Below, piece after piece: positions 28,974-36,816 of a stretch of DNA of 64,000 nt; position 1 is the first letter of the stretch; each line of letters opens with the position of its first letter. A program made the translations under genes and the position numbers. The DNA comes from Sphingobium sp052327305. GTDB taxonomy: Bacteria; Pseudomonadota; Alphaproteobacteria; Sphingomonadales; Sphingomonadaceae. The stretch is taken from NCBI RefSeq assembly GCF_052327305.1, contig NZ_CP182486.1:2542001-2606000 (forward strand), in the 5' to 3' direction. Under the pieces are notes generated by a model. It was not told the DNA's origin. It saw only the letters and a list, made by a program, of their open reading frames with translations, and did not search any database.

Positions 28974-29543
28974 TTAAACACCCGGAATCCGCACTACTCC
29001 AGCAGATTCCACCCGAGCGGTGACCGGCGTGGCGCGCGGGCCTTCCCGCACGCGGATCGAGGCGCCTGGCGCCCCGTCCTCATCGGCGACCATCGGCCGT
29101 GAAACCATGAAGCTCGCGTCTCCCGCGACAAGCTGGACCGGATCGCCCTTGCGGATGACCGGCTGAGCGGGAGCAGAAGTGATTGCACGGCGCGGAGAAA
29201 CGGCGGAAATCTGCGAAGAAAGCTCGCCGCCGGGAATGAGTGCGACGCGCAGCCGCCAGCCAAGTGCAGGGCAAGAAACCGTCACGGCGCCCATCGCGGG
29301 CGTATCGACCTGCGGCAGGCTGGGGCATGGCGCGAGCTTGAGGCGGCGGTCGACAGGGGCCGCAGCGCCGCCCGGTTGACCGATTCCGGCGCCGACGGTG
29401 GTGGCGACAAGGCCGTCGATCCGGTCCAGATTCTCGAAACGCGGCTGGGTCTGCGCAGCCCCCGTCGATACGAGGCAGCCCAGGGCAAACAGCACCAGAA
29501 ACGGCGCGGAAAGCGGGCGAAGGCAGGTTCGGATCATCGACAT
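28974..29543 (-). CDS. flgA: P-ring assembly chaperone FlgA
   Basis: A 189-aa periplasmic protein that helps FlgI assemble the P ring. The signal peptide is residues ~1-30 (MSMIRTCLRPLSAPFLVLFALGCLVSTGAAQ). The C-terminal SAF-like domain contains PVIRKGDPVQLVAGDASFMVSRPMVADEDGAPGASIRVRE. The start at 29543 has GGGAG upstream; an earlier in-frame start is rejected because it would pre-empt the signal peptide and overlap the sigma-54 promoter region. First gene after that promoter. Confidence 0.87.
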   Translation of the reverse strand: MSMIRTCLRPLSAPFLVLFALGCLVSTGAAQTQPRFENLDRIDGLVATTVGAGIGQPGGAAAPVDRRLKLAPCPSLPQVDTPAMGAVTVSCPALGWRLRVALIPGGELSSQISAVSPRRAITSAPAQPVIRKGDPVQLVAGDASFMVSRPMVADEDGAPGASIRVREGPRATPVTARVESAGVVRIPGV

Positions 29544-29604
29544 CGAAAACTCCCGGCAACAACAACCGCGACTTTTGAGGTCACGGATCGTATCACCTGG
29601 AAGA

Positions 29605-29621
29605 AGCAAGGCTCGTGCCAG
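29605..29621 (-). promoter_or_regulatory. sigma-54 promoter of the flgA operon
   Basis: On the minus strand the sequence is CTGGCACG-AGCC-TTGCT, matching the sigma-54 consensus YTGGCACG-N4-TTGCW at every fixed position. It lies 62 bases upstream of the flgA ATG and just before the end of the MotB-like gene. It would drive flgA, flgM, the FlgN-like gene, the transglycosylase, flhA and fliA. A single CCCGGCAA half-site lies in the leader at 29552-29559. Confidence 0.85.
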
Positions 29622-29629
29622 TTATCCGA

Positions 29630-30139
29630 TTATCGCGGCTGAGCGCGCCGCACGATACGGATGGTCTGGCCTTTGCCGGCCGGGCCAGCCTGATCGGGCG
29701 TTTCGGCAAGGCCGGCGATCCGCAAATGATCCTGAGGGACGCCCGCCTCCTGCAACGCCCGCGCAACGGCGCCCAGACGAGCGGCGGCGAGATCCCACGC
29801 GTCGAAGCGACGCTGGCCCGGCTCCGTGCCAAATGACTGAATTTCCAGTATTTCACCTTGCCCGGCCAGAGGCAGAGCGGTGGTAACAAGGCGGGCACGG
29901 CCTTCGGGTGAGAGCAGCGCTTCACCGGGCACGAACAGCGGATTTAAAGGAAGATTTATATCCGAGGGTGATGCGCTTGCGCCAAACTGCGCGCCGATCC
30001 CGCGCAGCGTCTGATCCCGCCTGCTTCCACTGGCCTGAAGAAGGACGAAGAAGCCAAGCAGAAGCAGCGCAAGATCAGCGAAACTCAGCGCCCAGCGCGC
30101 GCGCCGGGGCTGGATGGACGCGGGCGGAAGACCGTTCAC
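29630..30139 (-). CDS. reduced MotB/OmpA-like protein of a second stator pair
   Basis: A 169-aa protein with one N-terminal membrane helix, ARWALSFADLALLLLGFFVLLQ, in which Asp22 occupies the place of the proton-binding Asp of MotB. The C-terminal part resembles an OmpA-like domain but is degraded: where MotB has GHTD the text is SFGTE, while DAWDLAAARLGAVARAL still follows the N-x2-LS-x2-RA pattern loosely. It is less than half the length of the MotB at 41990. The start is GTG at 30139 in a GTGA overlap with the MotA-like gene, so the two are coupled. Binding to peptidoglycan is doubtful. Confidence 0.75.
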   Translation of the reverse strand: MNGLPPASIQPRRARWALSFADLALLLLGFFVLLQASGSRRDQTLRGIGAQFGASASPSDINLPLNPLFVPGEALLSPEGRARLVTTALPLAGQGEILEIQSFGTEPGQRRFDAWDLAAARLGAVARALQEAGVPQDHLRIAGLAETPDQAGPAGKGQTIRIVRRAQPR

Positions 30140-30837
30140 GCGGCCTCGCGCGGAGACGGCCGACGGATTGGCACCGGTGCGGGCAATGGCTGGGCGACCG
30201 GCAGCTCGATCTCGCGCCGGGCGATCACCGTCATCCGCTCGACGAGCGCGCGCTGCCAGCCGATTTCCCGAGCGGAAAGCTGGGCCAGCCGGCTCGCGAT
30301 CGGCCCGGCGACGGCATTGGCGACGATCACGCCGTAAAGCGTGGTGAGGAGGGCAAGCGCCATGCCCGGCCCGACCGCCGAAGGGTCGCTCATGGCCCGG
30401 AACATCGCGATGAGTCCCAAAATGGTGCCCGCCATGCCCATGGCTGGCGCAGTGTCGGCTAAGGTCGTCCACCACAGGATCGCGCGATTATGCCGCTCCG
30501 ACCGGTCGCAGAGCGCATCCTCTGCCCAGCGGGCGAAATGCTCAACATCGCGGGCATTGGCGAGCGTGACGAGCGCATCGGCGACGAAGGGATGCGCCGC
30601 TTTCACGCGATCCGTGCGGACGAGGCCATAGAGCTCAACCACGGCGTCTACCTGATGGAGCGCGGCACGTGCCGCGTCGCGGTCCGCACCCGGCCGCGCG
30701 CGAAGAAGCGGATGTAGCGCCCTCAGTGCGCTCAAGGTGCCGCCAATGCCCTGCTGCGCCATCGCGATCGCGCCCGATCCGGCCAGGACCATGGCGATCG
30801 GGCCGGGCTGAAGAAGGTCTGCGAGAAGTTCAGTCAT
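30136..30837 (-). CDS. reduced MotA-like protein of a second stator pair
   Basis: A 233-aa MotA/TolQ/ExbB-family protein. TM3 (~124-146, TTLADTAPAMGMAGTILGLI, with the conserved Pro131) and TM4 (~158-183, ALLTTLYGVIVANAVAGPIA) are clear. Only one hydrophobic segment (~13-33) precedes them, where MotA has two, and the cytoplasmic loop is short. The start at 30837 is chosen because the family region begins there; an upstream in-frame ATG at 30975 would run through the promoter and dyads. It is divergent from flgB. Confidence 0.75.
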   Translation of the reverse strand: MTELLADLLQPGPIAMVLAGSGAIAMAQQGIGGTLSALRALHPLLRARPGADRDAARAALHQVDAVVELYGLVRTDRVKAAHPFVADALVTLANARDVEHFARWAEDALCDRSERHNRAILWWTTLADTAPAMGMAGTILGLIAMFRAMSDPSAVGPGMALALLTTLYGVIVANAVAGPIASRLAQLSAREIGWQRALVERMTVIARREIELPVAQPLPAPVPIRRPSPREAA

Positions 30838-30865
30838 GTCCCCGGTCCCCCAACGCCGCGCATAC

Positions 30866-30902
30866 CGGCAACGCATTGCCGCCGACCGGCAAAAGCTTGC
30901 CG
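30866..30902. promoter_or_regulatory. tandem 16-bp dyads, candidate enhancer for flagellar genes
   Basis: Two copies of the perfect inverted repeat CGGCAA-N4-TTGCCG lie at 30866-30881 and 30887-30902. Their start-to-start spacing is 21 bases, two helical turns, so both sit on one face of the DNA. Half-sites TTTGCCG and CCGGCAA follow at 30905-30911 and 30952-30958. They lie about 100-135 bases upstream of the start point predicted for flgB, the usual place for a bacterial enhancer-binding protein, and 29 bases upstream of the MotA-like start. From memory they resemble the FlbD-bound ftr elements of Caulobacter. Confidence 0.75.
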
Positions 30903-30975
30903 CCTTTGCCGCTCCTGCGCCCGAAAGGCGCGGAAATGCGTCATATAAGAACCGGCAAACAGGCAGTCGGTCCAA

Positions 30976-30992
30976 TTGGCACGGCGTTTGCA
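30976..30992 (+). promoter_or_regulatory. sigma-54 promoter of the flgB-flgL operon
   Basis: TTGGCACG-GCGT-TTGCA matches the sigma-54 consensus YTGGCACG-N4-TTGCW exactly. Transcription would begin near 31002-31004, leaving a leader of about 87 bases before flgB. The tandem dyads upstream supply a plausible activator site. With a similar promoter before flgA, both arms of the flagellar locus are predicted to depend on RpoN. Confidence 0.88.
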
Positions 30993-31089
30993 GTTAGTTC
31001 ATGCGGGCATGGACGCGCCACGAGGCCGGACCTTTTCAACCGGTCAGAACGGCGCGGCCAGCCAGGACTTTAGGAAGGCATGCGAAAAA

Positions 31090-31446
31090 ATGTCCCTCGA
31101 AGACAGTTTGTTCGGCATCCATGGCAAGGCACTGGCGCTGCGGTCGCAGCGGCTGGAGCTTATTGCCTCCAACATCGCGAACGGATCGACGCCCGGCTAC
31201 AAGGCCCGCGACCTCGACTTCGACAAGGCGCTGGCGGACGCCACGCAGAGTCAGGGCAGCGTCAGCGGCGCGATCAAGGACGCGATGGGCTATCGCATCC
31301 CGCTCCAGCCGACAGCCGACGGCAACACGGTCGAGATGTCGACCGAGCAGACGCTCTTCGCGGAGAATGCGGTCAAGTATCGCACGACGCTCTCCTTCCT
31401 TGAAGGACGCCTCAACACCATCACACGCGCGCTGCGGGGAGAATGA
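31090..31446 (+). CDS. flgB: flagellar proximal rod protein FlgB
   Basis: A 118-aa rod protein. It shows the N-terminal axial motif LELIASNIANGSTPGYKARDLDF and a C-terminal helix ENAVKYRTTLSFLEGRLNTI. The start at 31090 gives the family N-terminus; the frame opens earlier inside the leader. It begins the hook-basal-body operon, ending in an ATGA overlap with flgC. Confidence 0.93.
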   Translation: MSLEDSLFGIHGKALALRSQRLELIASNIANGSTPGYKARDLDFDKALADATQSQGSVSGAIKDAMGYRIPLQPTADGNTVEMSTEQTLFAENAVKYRTTLSFLEGRLNTITRALRGE

Positions 31447-31853
31447 GCATGGACAAGCCCATGACCATCTTCGACATCGCCGGGCGCGCGATGTCCGCGC
31501 AGCTCGTGCGCCTGAACACCACGGCCTCCAATATGGCGAACGCGGGATCGGTAACGGGAAGCGAGCAAAGCGCCTATCGCGCGATCCGCCCCGTCTTCCG
31601 CTCCGTGACCGATCAGCCGGGCGTCTCGACCGTGAAGGTCGACCGCATCGTCTCCTCCGAGACTCCGGCCACGCGCCGTCACGATCCCGGTCATCCGCTC
31701 GCTGATGCGAATGGCGACGTTTGGGAAGCCGGTGTCGATAGCAGCCAGGAGCTGGTCGACATGGTGGAGAGTGCACGCATGTACCAGAACAATGTGCAGG
31801 TTCTGCAGACCGCCAAATCCCTCATGCTCGAAACGATCAGGCTCGGCAAATGA
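31443..31853 (+). CDS. flgC: flagellar proximal rod protein FlgC
   Basis: A 136-aa rod protein, with FDIAGRAMSAQLVRLNTTASNMANAGSV at the N-terminus and SSQELVDMVESARMYQNNVQVLQTAKSLM at the C-terminus, the helix pair shared by rod and hook proteins. It overlaps flgB and flgD by 4 bases each, which implies coupled translation. Confidence 0.94.
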   Translation: MSMDKPMTIFDIAGRAMSAQLVRLNTTASNMANAGSVTGSEQSAYRAIRPVFRSVTDQPGVSTVKVDRIVSSETPATRRHDPGHPLADANGDVWEAGVDSSQELVDMVESARMYQNNVQVLQTAKSLMLETIRLGK

Positions 31854-32536
31854 CCACGACCGCTACAGACAATAAAGTCACCAGTCCTTGGACGGTCGAC
31901 GCGCAGACGGCGACGACCAACCGCAACCTCAGGGAAACGACGACCAAGGCGAACGACACCGTGGGAGTCGACGGCTTCCTGAAGCTGATGACGGCCCAGA
32001 TGCAGTTCCAGGACCCGTTCGAGCCGATGGACAACAGCCAGATGGTTGCCCAGATGGCCCAGTTCTCTCAGCTGGCGGCCAGCAACGATTCCAATAATCT
32101 GCTCGCCACGATCGCGCAGTCGGTCTCGGGCTCCCGCCTCTCCGACGCGGCGAGCTGGATCGGCAAATCGATGCTGGTGAAAAGCAACATCGCGGCGCCC
32201 GATCGCTACGGCCAGTATGCCGGCGAACTGACGCTCGACAAGGACGCAGACGCGCTCTCGGTCGATCTGGTGGATGCCAGCGGCGGCGTGGTGAAGACGA
32301 TCGATCTCGGCGCGCGCAAGGCCGGCGCTGTCTCCTTCTACTGGGATGGGCTGAACGAAGCGAAAGAAAGCATCGCCTCGGGCGCGCTGCAGGTGAAGGT
32401 GCGGGGCGCCACGCCAAGCAAGGTGGCGACCTGGGCGAGCATCGCGGCCGTCCAGTCGCCCGCAGGCGGCGCCGATACCCAGCTCATCACAGCCCTGGGC
32501 AACTATTCCCCTTCCGACGCCCTGCGGCTCGGCTGA
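31850..32536 (+). CDS. flgD: flagellar hook capping protein FlgD
   Basis: A 228-aa scaffold that caps the growing hook. The conserved N-terminal segment is GVDGFLKLMTAQMQFQDPFEPMDNSQMVAQMAQFSQL (residues ~40-76), followed by the Tudor/fibronectin-like hook-cap region with VKTIDLGARKAGAVSFYWDGLNEA. It overlaps flgC in ATGA, and 24 bases with an AAAAGGAG ribosome-binding site separate it from flgE. Confidence 0.94.
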   Translation: MTTTATDNKVTSPWTVDAQTATTNRNLRETTTKANDTVGVDGFLKLMTAQMQFQDPFEPMDNSQMVAQMAQFSQLAASNDSNNLLATIAQSVSGSRLSDAASWIGKSMLVKSNIAAPDRYGQYAGELTLDKDADALSVDLVDASGGVVKTIDLGARKAGAVSFYWDGLNEAKESIASGALQVKVRGATPSKVATWASIAAVQSPAGGADTQLITALGNYSPSDALRLG

Positions 32537-32560
32537 CGCACTTCAAAAGGAGCAAATCCC

Positions 32561-33382
32561 ATGTCCTTCTACATTTCGCTCTCCGGCCTCAAGGCGGCCC
32601 AGTCCGAGCTCTCCGTGACCTCGAACAACGTCGCGAACGTCTCCTCCTCGGCTTTCAAGAAGAGCCGCGCCACCTTCGGCGACATCTTCGCATCCTCCGG
32701 CGGCCCGCTCGGCGGTCAGGGTGTGCGCCTTCAGGGCGTCGAGCAGCAGTTTACGCAGGGCACCCTGCAGACGACCGACAAGACGCTCGACCTCGCGATC
32801 ACCGGCGAAGGCTTCTTCACTGTGCGTGGCACCGGCCCCGGCGGCATCGTGAACTACACGCGCGCGGGTGCCTTCGGCGTCGACAAGGACCGGTTCGTGG
32901 TCGATCAGACCGGCGCGCGTCTGCAGGTGCTGCCCGATACCGATCAGGACGGCCTGCCCGACAGCACGGCCGCTGGCGACCTGACCGACCTCTCGATTCC
33001 GACCGTGAGCCCGCTCGACCCGACCCAGCAGCTTGCCAGCGTGAGCATCAACGAGAAGGGTCTGGTCTCGGCGACCTTCGCGGACGGCAGCGTCGTCAAT
33101 CTCGGTGTGCTGGCCATGGCCAACTTCCCCGCCCAGAACGGCCTGCGCCAGAACGGCGATGCCCACTGGAGCGCTACCAACACCAGCGGTGCCGCCGTCT
33201 ATGGCGCGGGGGCAAGCGGGCTCTTCGGCGCGGTGCGCTCCGGCTCGCTCGAGCGCTCGAACGTGGACATCACCGAGGAGCTGGTTTCGCTCATCTCGGC
33301 CCAGCGCAACTTCCAGGCGAACTCCAAGGCGATCGAAGCGGCGAACACGCTGACTCAGACCGTCGTGAACATGCGGACCTGA
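32561..33382 (+). CDS. flgE: flagellar hook protein FlgE, short form
   Basis: A 273-aa axial protein with the hook/rod N-terminus SLSGLKAAQSELSVTSNNVANVSSSAFKKSRATFGDIF and C-terminus SNVDITEELVSLISAQRNFQANSKAIEAANTLTQTVVNM. Its place between flgD and flgF marks it as the hook protein. It is much shorter than the ~400-aa enteric FlgE; the missing part corresponds to the outer D2-type domain. AAAAGGAG precedes the start. Confidence 0.9.
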   Translation: MSFYISLSGLKAAQSELSVTSNNVANVSSSAFKKSRATFGDIFASSGGPLGGQGVRLQGVEQQFTQGTLQTTDKTLDLAITGEGFFTVRGTGPGGIVNYTRAGAFGVDKDRFVVDQTGARLQVLPDTDQDGLPDSTAAGDLTDLSIPTVSPLDPTQQLASVSINEKGLVSATFADGSVVNLGVLAMANFPAQNGLRQNGDAHWSATNTSGAAVYGAGASGLFGAVRSGSLERSNVDITEELVSLISAQRNFQANSKAIEAANTLTQTVVNMRT

Positions 33383-33411
33383 GGACAGGTAGAGCGCGGA
33401 GATAGGCTTCC

Positions 33412-34152
33412 ATGGATCGGTTCATCGACATTGCGCGCACGGCGATGCGGGGCACGATGGCGCGCCAGTCGGCGATCGCCAACAATCTCGCCAACGCCGA
33501 CACGACCGGCTTTCGCGCGGAGATCGCCAATGCGTCGACGCGCTGGATCGGCGGATCGACCTTCAACAGCCGCGCCGAGCAGGTGGGGCAGGTGATCGCC
33601 GCCGACATGAAGCAGGGCGCCGTAACGCAGACCGGCAACCCACTCGACGTGGCGCTGGACGGCGATGCACTGCTGGCAGTGCAGGCCAACGACGGATCGG
33701 AAGGCTATACACGCAGAGGCGATCTGCGCGTGAGCGAGAGTGGCTTGCTGACCACGGGTGACGGTCATCCCGTACTCGGTGAGGGCGGCCCGATTACGCT
33801 GCCGCCGGCCGACAGCATCAAGATCGCCAAGGATGGCGGCATCTGGGTGCTGCCACAGGGCGGCGAAGCCGGGCTGATGCAGCAGGTCGACACGCTGAAG
33901 CTGGTCAATGCTACCGGATCCGTGATCGCCAAGGGCACCGACAATCTCTTCCGCGAAGTGAATGGCGGCGCGCTGCCGACGGACCCGGTTGCCTCAGTGA
34001 CGTCCGGAGCGCTGGAGCAGTCCAACGTCAATGCGACCAGCGCCTTGGTGCAGATGATCGAGGCGAGCCGCGCCTGGGAATCGCAGATCAAGATGATCGA
34101 TACCGCCAAGGACATCGACAACGGCGGCGCCAGCCTGATGCGGCTGGACTGA
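33412..34152 (+). CDS. flgF: flagellar proximal rod protein FlgF
   Basis: A 246-aa rod protein. N-terminus: DIARTAMRGTMARQSAIANNLANADTTGFRAEI; C-terminus: QSNVNATSALVQMIEASRAWESQIKMIDTAKDID. The GDALLAVQANDG...YTRRGDLRVSESGLLTTGDGHPVLGEGG stretch is typical of FlgF/FlgG. It lies between flgE and flgG with short gaps (29 and 24 bases). Confidence 0.93.
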   Translation: MDRFIDIARTAMRGTMARQSAIANNLANADTTGFRAEIANASTRWIGGSTFNSRAEQVGQVIAADMKQGAVTQTGNPLDVALDGDALLAVQANDGSEGYTRRGDLRVSESGLLTTGDGHPVLGEGGPITLPPADSIKIAKDGGIWVLPQGGEAGLMQQVDTLKLVNATGSVIAKGTDNLFREVNGGALPTDPVASVTSGALEQSNVNATSALVQMIEASRAWESQIKMIDTAKDIDNGGASLMRLD

Positions 34153-34176
34153 TAAAGCAGAACAAGGGACCAGATA

Positions 34177-34965
34177 ATGAGCACAAGCGCCCTCCACGTC
34201 GCCCGCACGGGCCTGGACGCCCAGGACGTCAAGATGCGCGTCATCGCCAACAACCTGGCGAACGTGAACACGACCGGCTTCAAGCGCGACCGTGCCAATT
34301 TCGAGACGCTTGCTTATCAGCAGGTGATCGCGGCGGGCGCGCAGGCGGACAGCCAGAACAAGCTCGCCATTGGCCTGAACCTGGGCACCGGTGTGCAACT
34401 GACCGGCACCGAGCGGATCGACACGCCCGGCACGATCCAGACGACGGGCAATTCGATGGACCTCGCGATCGAGGGGCAGGGCTATTTCCAGCTTCAGCGC
34501 GTGGACGGCACGATCGCCTATACCCGTGCCGGCAATTTCAAGTCGTCTCCGGAAGGCGTGATTGTCTCGGCAGATGGCCTGCCGCTTATTCCACAAATTC
34601 AGCTGCCGGAAGGCGCGAGCGCCATCACCATCGGCAATGACGGCACGGTTTCCGCCAATGTGCCGGGCCAGACCGAGCCCGTGGTCGTCGGCCAGATCGA
34701 GACGGCCCGCTTCGTCAATCCCGCCGGCCTTACGGCGCTGGGTGGCAATCTGCTGTCGGAATCCGCGGCATCCGGCGTGCCCCAGGTGGGCGCGGCCGGC
34801 CTCGAAGGAAGGGGTACGATCCGCCAGAACGCGCTGGAGGGCTCCAACGTCAACACCGTCGAGGAGCTGGTCGACATGATCGAGACGCAGCGTGCCTATG
34901 AGGTCGCCAGCAAGATGATCAAGGCGACTGACGAGATGCTCCAATATGTCAATCAGCAGCTCTGA
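34177..34965 (+). CDS. flgG: flagellar distal rod protein FlgG
   Basis: A 262-aa distal rod protein, almost exactly the enteric length. Motifs: LDAQDVKMRVIANNLANVNTTGFKRDRANFETL, DLAIEGQGYFQL, YTRAGNFKSSPEGVIVSADGLPLIPQI, and the C-terminal LEGSNVNTVEELVDMIETQRAYEVASKMIKATDEMLQ. Followed after 3 bases by flgH. Confidence 0.96.
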   Translation: MSTSALHVARTGLDAQDVKMRVIANNLANVNTTGFKRDRANFETLAYQQVIAAGAQADSQNKLAIGLNLGTGVQLTGTERIDTPGTIQTTGNSMDLAIEGQGYFQLQRVDGTIAYTRAGNFKSSPEGVIVSADGLPLIPQIQLPEGASAITIGNDGTVSANVPGQTEPVVVGQIETARFVNPAGLTALGGNLLSESAASGVPQVGAAGLEGRGTIRQNALEGSNVNTVEELVDMIETQRAYEVASKMIKATDEMLQYVNQQL

Positions 34966-34968
34966 GGC

Positions 34969-35655
34969 ATGAGCATGCGTGTTACCATCGCCGCCCTTAT
35001 TGCGCTCGGCTTCGCGACGCCTGCTGGCGCGGGCGGCCTCTTCGGCAAGAAGCAGGACCCGCTCGCAGACCCTGCCTATCAAGTGACATATGCGCCGGAA
35101 ATCTCCACGCAGGTCGCCAACGGATCGATCTTTCAGGGCGGGCAGGGCTATGCGCCGCTCACCAGCGGGGGCCGTGCGGCAGTAGTGGGCGATGTTATCA
35201 CCATCCTCCTCGTAGAGCGCACGCAGGCGACCAAGAGCAACAGCGCCAACACCGATCGCGCGGGCAACATCGGCCTGACGCCGCCCACGACCGGGCCGCT
35301 CAGCAAGCTCTTCTCGCCCAGCGACGTTGGCGCATCGGGCACGCAGGCCTTTCAAGGCAAGGGCGGGGCCGCGCAGTCCAACCAGCTTTCCGGTGAGATA
35401 ACCGTTACGGTTGCGAAAGTTATGCCAAATGGCACCATGATGGTTCGTGGACAAAAGCAGCTCGTGCTCAACCGGGGCGATGAATATATCCAGATCAGCG
35501 GGCTTGTCCGCCCGGCCGATCTCAGCCCGGACAACCGCGTGCTCTCCACGCGCGTGGCGGACGCCCGCATTACCTACACCGGCAAGGGGGAAATCGCCCG
35601 CGCCAGCCGCCAGGGCTGGCTGCAGCGCTTCTTCTCCATGATTAGCCCTTTCTAA
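34969..35655 (+). CDS. flgH: L-ring protein FlgH without a lipobox
   Basis: A 228-aa outer-membrane L-ring protein. The core is typical: ISTQVANGSIFQ, VVGDVITILLVERTQATKSNS, NQLSGEITVTVAKVMPNGTMMVRGQKQLVLNRGDEYIQISGLVRPADLSPDNRVLSTRVADARI. FlgH is normally a lipoprotein, but this one contains no cysteine: the signal region reads TIAALIALGFATPAGAGGLFG, an ordinary signal peptide. It must reach the outer membrane without lipidation. Starts at 34969 or 34975. Confidence 0.93.
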   Translation: MSMRVTIAALIALGFATPAGAGGLFGKKQDPLADPAYQVTYAPEISTQVANGSIFQGGQGYAPLTSGGRAAVVGDVITILLVERTQATKSNSANTDRAGNIGLTPPTTGPLSKLFSPSDVGASGTQAFQGKGGAAQSNQLSGEITVTVAKVMPNGTMMVRGQKQLVLNRGDEYIQISGLVRPADLSPDNRVLSTRVADARITYTGKGEIARASRQGWLQRFFSMISPF

Positions 35656-35676
35656 GCGCAGGAGACGCGTTTCCTC

Positions 35677-36816
35677 ATGGCTCACCGTCTGCTCAGGATC
35701 ACGACCCGCGTTGCCGGCTGGTCTGTCGCGCTTGCTCTCGTCGCCGGGTTGCAACTCCTCGCTCCGTCCATGGCCCATGCGGAGCGGATCAAGGATCTCG
35801 GCGCCTTTCAGGGTCTGCGCGCCAACCAGCTCACTGGTTATGGCATCGTCGTGGGTCTGGCAGGAACGGGCGACGACAATCTCGACTATTCCACGCAGGG
35901 CATGAAGGGCGTCATCTCGCGCTTCGGGCTCAATCTGCCGGCGGGCGTCAACCCCGCGCTGAAGAACGCGGCGGCGGTGCTGGTGACGGCGGACTTGCCG
36001 CCATTCGCCAAGCCCGGCCAGCGGCTGGATGTGACCGTGTCCGCGCTCGGCAAAGCGAAGTCGCTGCGGGGCGGCACGCTGGTGATGACGCCGATGCGCG
36101 GCGCGGACGGGCAGATCTATGCCATGGCGCAGGGCAACCTTGCCGTCGGCGGCCTGGGCGTGACCGGCGCGGACGGATCGCAGCTCTCCGTCAACGTGCC
36201 CTCAGCGGGACGCATCCCATCGGGCGCGACGGTGGAGCAGGCGGTTGCGACCGGTTTCGACACCAGCCCGGCGATCACCTTCAACCTTGCCGACGCAGAC
36301 GTAACGACGGCACTGCGCGTCGCCGACGCCATCAACCTTGCTTTCAGCGACAGCCGGGCCAAGGCGCTCGACGCGGTCTCGATCAGCGTCGCGGCGCCTC
36401 CGGGCGCGGAAAGCCGGATGATGATGATGGGGCTCATCGAGAATATTCAGGTGAAGCCGGCGGAAGCGCCCGCCAAGGTCATCGTCAATGCCCGCACGGG
36501 CACGGTCGTCATCAATGGCGCGGTGCGGATCGCGCCGGCGGCGGTCAGCCATGGAAAACTCACTGTTTCCATTCAAGAAGCGCCGCGCGTGGTTCAGCCC
36601 GCGCCCTTCTCCAGAGGCGAGACCGCAGTGGAGCAGCGCAGCGCGATTGCCGTGGAGGAACAGAAGAAACCGATGTTCCAGCTTAAAGCTGGCGCCTCGC
36701 TGTCCGATATAGTCAGGGCCGTCAACGCGATCGGCGCCGCTCCGTCCGACCTGGTCGAGATACTGGAGGCGCTCAAGCAGGCCGGTGCAATGACGGCGGA
36801 GCTGGTAGTGATATGA
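35677..36816 (+). CDS. flgI: P-ring protein FlgI
   Basis: A 379-aa periplasmic protein forming the P ring around the rod. The signal peptide covers about residues 1-35 (ending PSMAHA). Then ERIKDLGAFQGLRANQLTGYGIVVGLAGTGDDNL, NVAAVLVTADLPPFAKPG-type and IVINARTGTVVINGAVRIAP segments match the family, as does the C-terminal LSDIVRAVNAIGAAPSDLVEILEALKQAGAM. Overlaps flgJ in ATGA. Confidence 0.96.
   Translation: MAHRLLRITTRVAGWSVALALVAGLQLLAPSMAHAERIKDLGAFQGLRANQLTGYGIVVGLAGTGDDNLDYSTQGMKGVISRFGLNLPAGVNPALKNAAAVLVTADLPPFAKPGQRLDVTVSALGKAKSLRGGTLVMTPMRGADGQIYAMAQGNLAVGGLGVTGADGSQLSVNVPSAGRIPSGATVEQAVATGFDTSPAITFNLADADVTTALRVADAINLAFSDSRAKALDAVSISVAAPPGAESRMMMMGLIENIQVKPAEAPAKVIVNARTGTVVINGAVRIAPAAVSHGKLTVSIQEAPRVVQPAPFSRGETAVEQRSAIAVEEQKKPMFQLKAGASLSDIVRAVNAIGAAPSDLVEILEALKQAGAMTAELVVI

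Noticed and set aside
30838..30975. Longer start for the MotA-like gene at 30975
   Set aside because: It would place coding sequence over the tandem dyads, and the extra 46 residues have no family similarity.
33994..35778. 594-codon frame opposite flgF-flgH
   Set aside because: Composition is that of antisense to axial-protein genes; no start site or motif.
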